The translations under genes were made by a program, and so were the position numbers. From the NCBI GenBank assembly GCA_016786595.1, contig JAEUWB010000045.1:62001-126000 (forward strand): 64,000 bases of DNA, read 5' to 3'. Below, in pieces: positions 57,869-64,000 of this stretch (position 1 is its first letter; every line of letters starts with the position of its first letter). The notes beneath the pieces were generated by a model. That model worked only from the letters and a program-made list of their open reading frames with translations, was not told where the DNA came from and did no database searches. This DNA comes from a bacterium (GTDB lineage Bacteria > Bdellovibrionota_C > UBA2361 > SZUA-149 > JAEUWB01).

Positions 57869-58990
57869 ATGAATTTAGGTTTGATTCGACATTTTCTGGC
57901 AATTCTAAACGGATCTGTTCCTAGTGGGTCTTTTTTGCCGGGAGACGCAGCTTCGCGTTTTGGATTACTTGCAGGAGTTGTTTGCGGAGTGACTTTTAGT
58001 CCCTTTGTTTTGCGGGGCAGTAATTTTCAGGAATCGCATGTTACCCTCAGTCAAGAGGAAGCTATCTCTCGTGAACTACTTAACACCTTTATGCAAGATT
58101 CGCGACAGTCAAGCGCTCAGGGTTTTCACGGCTTTTTCCAAGATTCTGTGACAAGTCCACTTAGTGAGACCAATGAACAACTGCCAAATGCAGCGCTTAA
58201 GCCTAGCGAGACAAGCGACGTTAGCTCATTTGCCGTCAATTCCATTGTTCCGCAAATTGAAAATTCTACCTCTGCTAATTCAAATAGTAGCTCGGGCAGC
58301 TCCACTCAGGAAGTAATCGATCGTCAAAACTCTGCGGCTAATCCAACAAGCACACAAGTTGCCACGCACTCATCGGCTCGAGCTATGCAAGTTGCAACTC
58401 ATGCACTAAAACGCGAATCGGCACTGAAATCACAAGTGAGTTTTATTGCCGGGCTAATTGCGGTGCATCGCCCAGAATTGCATGATGTTCCAGATTTGGC
58501 GCGCGACATTGTGGAAATTAGCTTACGTTCCGGAATCGATCCGTTTTACACAGCAGCAATTATTTCCGTAGAAAGCCGCTTTGGAACTGAGGCTAAATCG
58601 CATAAAGGGGCAACGGGCTTGATGCAACTTATGCCCGGTACAGCACGTGAGGTATTTGAATCTAAAACTGGTCGTAATACTAATCCGCGCTTAACTGATG
58701 AAAGAATCAATATCGCCCTTGGGATTGAATATATTAAGCAGCTGGAAAAACAATTCTCGGGAGACCATTTTAATGTGCTTGCCGCATATAACTGGGGACC
58801 TGGAAACGTTAGTTCGGCTTTGGATCGTGATAAAAAATTCCCTAAGTCTGTAGAGAAATATGCTCAAACTATTCTTACTCGAGCAGCGAGCTGGCGTAAG
58901 CACTTTCTTGGTGCGGCAAAACAAGGCGCAGCACTGTCAGAAGATCTGGCTGCAGTAAGCTTGCCTTTGAGCCATCACAATTTAGCTTAA
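57869..58990 (+). CDS. Lytic transglycosylase (SLT domain)
   Basis: A 373-residue protein with AAGGAGAGG 5 nt before the ATG. The SLT domain occupies about residues 225-345: DPFYTAAIISVESRFGTEA (catalytic Glu in VESRFG), GATGLMQLMPGTAREVF, and ALGIEYIKQLEKQF with LAAYNWGPGNV. It cleaves peptidoglycan glycan strands. The first 180 residues are Ser/Asn/Gln-rich and low-complexity; a weak hydrophobic stretch (FGLLAGVVCGVTFSPFVL, about residues 31-48) may be the membrane signal. Confidence 0.92.
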   Translation: MNLGLIRHFLAILNGSVPSGSFLPGDAASRFGLLAGVVCGVTFSPFVLRGSNFQESHVTLSQEEAISRELLNTFMQDSRQSSAQGFHGFFQDSVTSPLSETNEQLPNAALKPSETSDVSSFAVNSIVPQIENSTSANSNSSSGSSTQEVIDRQNSAANPTSTQVATHSSARAMQVATHALKRESALKSQVSFIAGLIAVHRPELHDVPDLARDIVEISLRSGIDPFYTAAIISVESRFGTEAKSHKGATGLMQLMPGTAREVFESKTGRNTNPRLTDERINIALGIEYIKQLEKQFSGDHFNVLAAYNWGPGNVSSALDRDKKFPKSVEKYAQTILTRAASWRKHFLGAAKQGAALSEDLAAVSLPLSHHNLA

Positions 58991-59085
58991 AAACTTGAGC
59001 GCTACTCAGTCCCTACTGAAACACACTTGTTGTGTGCACAGAATAAATTTATAAGAACAAGATGCGATTTAAGTAGACTGCAAAA

Positions 59086-59526
59086 ATGCGCGTTATTCTT
59101 CAACGAGTTACAAATTCATCGGTTAGTGTAGAGCAGCAACAGCTTGCCAAAATTGACTATGGCGCGCTCCTTTTGGTTGGTTTTGGCGCCAATGATACTG
59201 AGGCCCTACTCGAGAAAGCCGCAAATAAGATCGCCAATCTCAGAATTTTTCCTGACGGGAATCAGAAATTTCATTATTCACTTTTAGATCTCAAAGCGGC
59301 CGTGCTCTCGGTGTCGCAGTTTACGCTTTATGCTGATACTTCAAAAGGAAGGCGGCCCGAGTTTTTTCAGGCTTTAGCGCCAGATCTCGCGCAAGTTTAT
59401 TTTGATAAGTTTAATCAATGCCTTGTTCAAGCTGGAATTGCCAATGTTCAGAGAGGAGAATTCGGCGCGTATATGCAAGTTGCACTTATTAACGATGGTC
59501 CTGTGACAATCATTCTCGAGTTTTAA
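59086..59526 (+). CDS. dtd: D-aminoacyl-tRNA deacylase
   Basis: A 146-residue enzyme that removes D-amino acids (and Gly from tRNA-Ala) from mischarged tRNA. Family marks are MRVILQRVTNSSVSV at the start, the active-site motif SQFTLYADTSKGRRPEF and the end NDGPVTIILEF. The Gly-cis-Pro element, which enforces chirality, is the GP of DGPVT. It is 2 nt ahead of the lipoprotein gene. Confidence 0.97.
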   Translation: MRVILQRVTNSSVSVEQQQLAKIDYGALLLVGFGANDTEALLEKAANKIANLRIFPDGNQKFHYSLLDLKAAVLSVSQFTLYADTSKGRRPEFFQALAPDLAQVYFDKFNQCLVQAGIANVQRGEFGAYMQVALINDGPVTIILEF

Positions 59527-59528
59527 TC

Positions 59529-59981
59529 ATGAAAAAAATTGCTTTAATGATATTAATTTTACTAACTGCCTGTGGCCAAGAGCCAAATGAAGCGAGTAAA
59601 AATTCCCAACAAAGTGACAAGCCAGTTAAGGGTAAGCTTGAAGCCGTAAAAGAGATCGGGAAAACAGTAACAGACACCGTGACGACTACTGCAGATCAGG
59701 CCGTAAAACAGGTAGATAAAGTCGTTGAAGGATTAAAGTCAGCTCCAGAGGACATTAAAAGCATGGCTGAAGGTGAGGTCGAGAAATTGTTTGCACTTGA
59801 GTATAAAGTCTTTGAACTTGAGACGCTTGCAACGAGTGCCGCTGATCTAGAGAAAAAGTTAATTGAACTCGGTAAGGAACGTTGGGATTGCTTCCATACG
59901 CAGCAGCATCAAACCAAGACCTTTTTCTTATGTAAACGCTACCCTAAGACGTATTTGCGGTATCTGCCTAGAGTATTTTAG
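59529..59981 (+). CDS. Lipoprotein with conserved C-terminal domain, function unknown
   Basis: A 150-residue protein with a lipoprotein signal (MKKIALMILILLTACGQ, lipobox LTAC, Cys at residue 15). A polar, helix-forming middle (VTDTVTTTADQAVKQVDKVV) leads to a compact C-terminal domain ending ERWDCFHTQQHQTKTFFLC and KRYPKTYLRYLP. I have seen this WDCFH...FFLCKR ending in other deltaproteobacteria-like genomes, but know no function. It is coupled to dtd. Its TAG stop abuts the palindromic repeat at 59981. Confidence 0.8.
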   Translation: MKKIALMILILLTACGQEPNEASKNSQQSDKPVKGKLEAVKEIGKTVTDTVTTTADQAVKQVDKVVEGLKSAPEDIKSMAEGEVEKLFALEYKVFELETLATSAADLEKKLIELGKERWDCFHTQQHQTKTFFLCKRYPKTYLRYLPRVF

Positions 59982-60140
59982 TTAAGTCCGATCTTGGCCA
60001 ATCTCTTCCGGCTACGCGGCTTAGCCGACTGCGGCGGACAAGTCGTCACGGGAGATTGTTGTTGAACCTCGTTTATTTCAAATAAAGTCGGTTCCCCAAA
60101 AATTCCCGTTCCTCGATCTTGGCTCAACCTCGAACTTAAT
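59981..60140. repeat. Structured palindromic repeat element, copy 2 (160 bp)
   Basis: Terminal inverted repeats GTTAAGTCCGA (59981-59991) and TCGAACTTAAT (60130-60140) continue to about 20 nt with a few mismatches. On the minus strand, AAGATCGAGGAACGGGAATT, then CCGACTTTATT, AAATAAACGAGG and CTCCCGTGACGA match copy 1 closely. Relative to copy 1, an extra hairpin segment (about 60005-60037, GGCTTAGCC in its core) is inserted. It follows the lipoprotein stop codon directly and fills the convergent gap before mnmE. Confidence 0.8.
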
Positions 60141-60156
60141 CAGACCTTACAAGGCT

Positions 60157-61563
60157 TTATTTGCCAATACAAAATTTAGAAAAAATCCGTCCTAGAATTT
60201 CTTCAGTGTGAGTAACGCCGATGATTTCATCTAGTTGCGATAATGCTTCACGCACTTCAAAGGAGATTAATTCTGGCGCAAGATTAGTTTGCGACCCCTG
60301 CCTTGCTCGCTCTAGTGCGGATTCGGCTGATTTTAATGCCTGGAAATGCCTGGCTGTGCAAATCATCACTTCAGTCCCATTTTGTCGACGCGCTTGGAGC
60401 AATTGCTCAGGAATGCTTTGACAAAGTTCTTTAATTCCCTGCCCAGTTAGAGTTGAGATTTTTGCAACGCTAATCTCTTTAAGCTTATGCAGGGCATCAA
60501 TTTGCTCAATCTCGCTCAGTAAATCAACTTTCGTTAACACTGCGAAAACGGACTTGTTTGTTTGAGTAACTTGGCGATAGAGTTTTAATGTTGTAGCGAG
60601 TTCTGCGGGAAGCTTAAGCGCTACGCAGTCGATTAAAAATAATACAAGATCAGCCTTTTCAATTTGCTCACGCGAACGCGCAATGCCCAGTTGCTCAACA
60701 GGATCAATCTCCCGTGTTTGCTCAAGCACGATTCCAGCAGTGTCGGTAAGGCGGATCAGCAATCCTTGGAGGGAAATTTTCTCTTCAATCGTATCGCGGG
60801 TAGTTCCGGGAATGGGGGTGACGATTGCTCGGTTTTCCCCGAGTAGTGCATTGAGCAAGCTAGACTTTCCTGCATTGGGAAGCCCTGCAAGGACAACACG
60901 CGCCCCTTCACGAAAAATTCTACCTTGATTAAAACTTGAGCTTAAGTTGAAAAGCTCAGCTTGTGTTTTTTGAAGTGCCGACTGCCACGCAAGGTGTGTT
61001 TGTGGATCAATATCTTCTTCAGGGAAATCAATAAAAGCCTCAATCTCTGAGAGTAAGTCGCGTAAAGGCTCCCCTACCTTATCAACTGCACCTGAAAGTT
61101 TACCTTCGAGTTGCTCGCGGGCAACTCGCACTTGCTCTGCAGATTCGGCATGGATTAAATCGGCGATTGCTTCTGCCTGGCTTAAATCCATCTGACCATT
61201 TAGATAAGCGCGGCGTGTAAATTCTCCTGGCTCTGCTAAGCGTAATCCACGTTGGCTTAAATCATCGAGTAGGTTTTTTAAAATCACCGGACTTCCGTGA
61301 ATTTGAAATTCGCAAACATCTTCTCCAGTGTATGATTTTGGCCCCTCAAAGAATGCGCACATGGCAAAGTCAATTACTTGCCCTGCTAAATTATCGAGAC
61401 GTGAATAAACAAAAGTTCTGGGCTTTTTTAGAATTTCTTCTGCGCGGTGCGTATTGGAGAGAACAAGTTCTTTTACTCCTGGTCCGCTGACGCGCACTGC
61501 GTGGATTGCTGCGTGACCTAAGGCCGTGAGCGGGGCAAAAATTGTAGCATTAATGCTAGTCAC
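60157..61563 (-). CDS. mnmE: tRNA modification GTPase MnmE
   Basis: A 468-residue GTPase that works with MnmG on wobble uridines. The N-terminal folate-binding domain has ALGHAAIHAVRVSGPG and GSPVILKNLLDDL. The inserted G domain shows G1 GLPNAGKSSLLNAL (about residues 227-240), G2 PGTTRDTIEE, G3 DTAG and G4 TKVD. The C-terminus ends FCIGK, the catalytic CxGK. All key residues are kept. It lies 15 nt downstream of yidC in the classical rnpA-yidD-yidC-mnmE order. Confidence 0.97.
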   Translation of the reverse strand: MTSINATIFAPLTALGHAAIHAVRVSGPGVKELVLSNTHRAEEILKKPRTFVYSRLDNLAGQVIDFAMCAFFEGPKSYTGEDVCEFQIHGSPVILKNLLDDLSQRGLRLAEPGEFTRRAYLNGQMDLSQAEAIADLIHAESAEQVRVAREQLEGKLSGAVDKVGEPLRDLLSEIEAFIDFPEEDIDPQTHLAWQSALQKTQAELFNLSSSFNQGRIFREGARVVLAGLPNAGKSSLLNALLGENRAIVTPIPGTTRDTIEEKISLQGLLIRLTDTAGIVLEQTREIDPVEQLGIARSREQIEKADLVLFLIDCVALKLPAELATTLKLYRQVTQTNKSVFAVLTKVDLLSEIEQIDALHKLKEISVAKISTLTGQGIKELCQSIPEQLLQARRQNGTEVMICTARHFQALKSAESALERARQGSQTNLAPELISFEVREALSQLDEIIGVTHTEEILGRIFSKFCIGK

Positions 61564-61578
61564 ATTTAATTTGGATAG

Positions 61579-63309
61579 CTATGAAATTTTAATAAAAATT
61601 GTAGCAGCAACTATAATCGCAAATGAAGCAATCAAGGACCAGCGCATTGCAACTTGTGGGGTATGTAAGCGTAGACCTTGTTGTTGGGTAATTGCTAAAA
61701 TATTACTAACCAGCCAGTAAAGAGTTACTCCTGCAGGGAAACTTGCAAACATAAAGCCAAAAATAAATGGCATGATCAGCATCGCTTTCTTTTGTGCAGG
61801 CTCCATGTTGGAAGGCATGGTCCATTGTTGAATTAACATGGAGGCAATCATCAGCAGTACCATCACCGGCACACCAACACCTGCTAGATGCAGTTTTTCT
61901 GGTGCCGACAAATCCTGAATCCAGAGTGCAAATGGCGCGTGCCTAAGTTCAATGCCAAGTAAGAGCGCTGAATAAAGTCCAATGAAAATTGGAAACTGTA
62001 ATAACATTGGGAAACATCCGCCGAGTGGGTTGACGCCACGGCTACGATAAAGTTCCATCAACTGCGTTTGCTGAGCTCGAGCATCCTTAACTGTTTCGCG
62101 CAGGCGTTTAACTTCAGGCTGAATATCTTGCATTGCCTTCATTTGTTTAAACGAGGCAGTATTCAACGGGAAGCTTGCTAACTTCACTAGAATTGTCAGG
62201 AGGATAATCGCCAGGCCATAATTTCCGACTAGTTTATAAAAGGCATTAAGCAGCCAGAGTAGTGGTGCCGAAAGAAAAGCAACTTTTCCAAAATCAATAT
62301 TACGCTGCAATTCACTACCTGCTGAACTCAAAATGGAGTAGTTTTTAGGCCCAATCCAAAGCTTGAAATTGCCCTCAGTCTCCCCGCCCTTGAGCTTCAG
62401 TGAGTGAATATGATTGTCTACAGCAACATTACTTTCAGTGGGCTCACTTGCAAGATTGAGGATTGTTGAAACAAAATATTTATTTGAGATTGAAACCCAG
62501 CGTACGTTTCCGGGACTAAATACTTGACCTTCAATTTCGTTGACCTTCTTATGAAAGGCCTTTTGCCCGTCAAACCAATTAAATGTGGTGATGTCATATG
62601 GGTCGAGCAGCGAATTTGAAGCTTGCGTAATAGCTTTTGTCCATTCAAGCGTGGTGCGGTTTCGCGCAGAGTCAGGCGCAGAAGTTTGAACCTTGCAATT
62701 AAACCCATAGCCAAGCCCAAAGAATGTCAGCGTTTTAGTGATGCTCCGCCCGTCTGGCAAATTACCGGTAAAGGCAATATTTTTCTCAGCGCTTCCTGAA
62801 ATCTTAAAGCCCTCTGTTTCTGAAGCTAGATACTGCACATAGCGATCGTCTGTTGCTCCCTGAGAAATCCCCAGTGGATAAGCTTGCCCTTCGATATGCA
62901 ACACGGCCTCGTAATCAGCGCTATTTTTTTGGACAGTTTCTTTGTAATTTTTAAATTTAACAGAGGTAACTCGTGCTCCGAGTTTTGAAATCGTAACTAT
63001 TAGGTCATCGGTTTCAATGCGAATAAATCCTACTTGGGCGATTTCGCCGTCGGTTGGGGCGAGGTGCTTAGTTGTTGGAGCTTCAGCTGAGGTTTGTCCG
63101 ACAGTTGGATTTGCTGTTGCTGAGCTTGTTACAGTAGCTGATACGGGTTGCGTGCCTTGGCTTGCTGGTTCGATTTGTCCAGTTTGACTTTGCGGGATTT
63201 GGGGTTGGATTTTAGATTTGAGGTAAGGGTCTAAAATTGTCGTTTTGTAGATAAAAAACAGACAAAGACAAATTAAAATCGCAAAAATTCGTTTACTATT
63301 TTGTTCCAT
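61579..63309 (-). CDS. yidC: Membrane protein insertase YidC
   Basis: A 576-residue insertase of the Gram-negative type: N-terminal helix (about residues 8-22), a Gln/Ser/Thr-rich linker (about 35-85), a large periplasmic beta domain (about 90-345) and the conserved five-helix core. Core marks are FPLNTASFKQMKAMQDIQPE, GVNPLGGCFPMLLQFPIFIG and MPFIFGFMFASFPAGVTLYW. The hydrophilic-groove Arg is probably in the segment KLASFPLN/LRETVKD. It inserts and folds inner-membrane proteins with or without SecYEG, and notably the c subunit of ATP synthase. Confidence 0.97.
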   Translation of the reverse strand: MEQNSKRIFAILICLCLFFIYKTTILDPYLKSKIQPQIPQSQTGQIEPASQGTQPVSATVTSSATANPTVGQTSAEAPTTKHLAPTDGEIAQVGFIRIETDDLIVTISKLGARVTSVKFKNYKETVQKNSADYEAVLHIEGQAYPLGISQGATDDRYVQYLASETEGFKISGSAEKNIAFTGNLPDGRSITKTLTFFGLGYGFNCKVQTSAPDSARNRTTLEWTKAITQASNSLLDPYDITTFNWFDGQKAFHKKVNEIEGQVFSPGNVRWVSISNKYFVSTILNLASEPTESNVAVDNHIHSLKLKGGETEGNFKLWIGPKNYSILSSAGSELQRNIDFGKVAFLSAPLLWLLNAFYKLVGNYGLAIILLTILVKLASFPLNTASFKQMKAMQDIQPEVKRLRETVKDARAQQTQLMELYRSRGVNPLGGCFPMLLQFPIFIGLYSALLLGIELRHAPFALWIQDLSAPEKLHLAGVGVPVMVLLMIASMLIQQWTMPSNMEPAQKKAMLIMPFIFGFMFASFPAGVTLYWLVSNILAITQQQGLRLHTPQVAMRWSLIASFAIIVAATIFIKIS

Positions 63310-63311
63310 AA

Positions 63312-63554
63312 CTATTGATTACTTTCAGCAGTAGATACTGAGCTCCAAGGGTTGCATTTGAGGATGCGCCTGAATCCAAGATACGTTCCATGAAGTAAGC
63401 CATGCGCTTCGATTGCTTCAGCTGTATAAATTGCGCAGCTTTTTTCAAAGCGGCAGTGCTGTCCGAAAAAAAGTGACAAACTTGGTGAGGCTAGGATATG
63501 CCAAAGCCGACAAGCACTGGATCCGATTTTTCTTAAATTAATAAAATAGCTCAT
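63312..63554 (-). CDS. yidD: Membrane protein insertion efficiency factor YidD
   Basis: An 80-residue protein with the YidD signature: [20 protein letters not shown] then [15 protein letters not shown], three conserved Cys included. The N-terminal amphipathic stretch lies on the inner membrane. It helps YidC-dependent insertion. It lies 2 nt before yidC and 14 nt after rnpA, the usual order. Confidence 0.93.
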   Translation of the reverse strand: MSYFINLRKIGSSACRLWHILASPSLSLFFGQHCRFEKSCAIYTAEAIEAHGLLHGTYLGFRRILKCNPWSSVSTAESNQ

Positions 63555-63568
63555 GATTGGTTGCGACC

Positions 63569-63985
63569 TTACTCCTTGGTTGTTTGTCTTAGCATTTGCT
63601 GCGGTGGGAGTATTTTCGCACGCCCCAGCAGATAGCCAAGTTCTCGCGCAATTAGCCTGTAACTTAAGGTGCAGGCGCCTTCCTGAGCGATAATAATTGT
63701 GGTCATGCAGCTGCTCATGATGGGGCGTTTTTTCCTGTAGAATTCTCGAATTCTTCGCTTTAGTAGATTGCGGGCAGTGGCGCGCTTATCGACTTTCTTT
63801 GTGATCGTAATCCCTAAGCGCTGTTTACCGCTGGGTTCATCTTGGTAAATAAGAAGAAAATGCTCTGAGCGTAGTTTTCTCCCCGAACTTTGTAACTGCA
63901 GAAAATCCCGCCGCTTTTTTAGCCTGCGCTCGGGTCCAAACTTTCTGTCGCTAGTCTTAGTTGTTGTCGTTTTAGCTGCGGCCAA
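63569..63985 (-). CDS. rnpA: Ribonuclease P protein component
   Basis: A 138-residue basic protein that helps the RNase P RNA process tRNA 5' ends. The signature [20 protein letters not shown] (about residues 69-88) is the conserved RNR-type RNA-binding helix, and [17 protein letters not shown] is the usual start. A TTG at 63985 is the only in-frame start ahead of that block and adds about 16 Thr/Lys-rich residues. The gene is followed by yidD. rpmH should lie just beyond the window edge. Confidence 0.93.
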   Translation of the reverse strand: MAAAKTTTTKTSDRKFGPERRLKKRRDFLQLQSSGRKLRSEHFLLIYQDEPSGKQRLGITITKKVDKRATARNLLKRRIREFYRKKRPIMSSCMTTIIIAQEGACTLSYRLIARELGYLLGRAKILPPQQMLRQTTKE

Positions 63986-64000
63986 GAATCGTTATTTCTT

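Noticed and set aside
63992-64000. Possible last codons of rpmH (AAG AAA TAA on the minus strand)
   Set aside because: Position fits the usual rpmH-rnpA order, but nine bases cannot establish a gene.

Overview
The window looks like chromosome from a Gram-negative bacterium of moderate to low G+C content, read around its replication-initiation genes. Evidence for an outer membrane includes a YidC with a large periplasmic domain, a DUF3187-type outer-membrane protein, lipoproteins, an alpha-2-macroglobulin/PBP1C pair and a GyrB with the long insert typical of proteobacteria. AtpI-AtpB-AtpE stand apart from the F1 genes, and a B3/B4-domain protein is present. Together these suggest a deltaproteobacteria-like lineage (Bdellovibrionota, Myxococcota or an uncultured relative). 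There is no rRNA gene here, so this placement is inference. No tRNA, CRISPR array, prophage or complete insertion sequence was seen.

Layout. 1-5.0 kb: the C-terminal part of an alpha-2-macroglobulin and pbpC (periplasmic protection and peptidoglycan repair). 5.0-12.1 kb: mostly minus-strand metabolic and RNA genes (ORF6N protein, pirin, a Cys-rich secreted protein, YjbQ, M24 peptidase-like, CHMI-like, B3/B4 protein, SDR, RluA), then trxB. 12.2-14 kb: atpE, atpB and an atpI-like gene. 14.5-25 kb: dnaA, a putative oriC, dnaN, recF, gyrB, gyrA and gpsA on the plus strand, followed by a large palindrome carrying two DnaA boxes. 25.2-30.9 kb: an accessory region with a DUF4143 ATPase under tandem dyads, palindromic repeats, a winged-helix/nucleotidyltransferase pair, and two secreted-protein genes that are visibly richer in G+C. 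31-38.7 kb: a znuABC-like metal transporter, secA, a SplB-like radical SAM gene and a cyclophilin. 38.8-45.2 kb: a VirD4/HerA-like ATPase with a cysteine-rich repeat protein best known from CPR genomes, plus a divergent orphan gene. 45.4-52.3 kb: an operon joining a GldA/F/G-like ABC system, a DUF4340 protein and PBP1A. 52.3-64 kb: pepA, a DUF3187 protein, rsmG, mnmG, a lytic transglycosylase, dtd, a lipoprotein, mnmE, yidC, yidD and rnpA, which are classic origin-neighbourhood genes.

The strongest unexplained signals are three. First, a family of about 126-160 bp elements with imperfect terminal inverted repeats (6503-6630, 21335-21460, 59981-60140); their arms change in step, which points to conserved secondary structure. 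Second, the cysteine-ladder protein translationally coupled to a VirD4/HerA-like ATPase. Third, the DnaA-box palindrome downstream of gpsA. All functions are assigned from sequence motifs read by eye; no database search was run.
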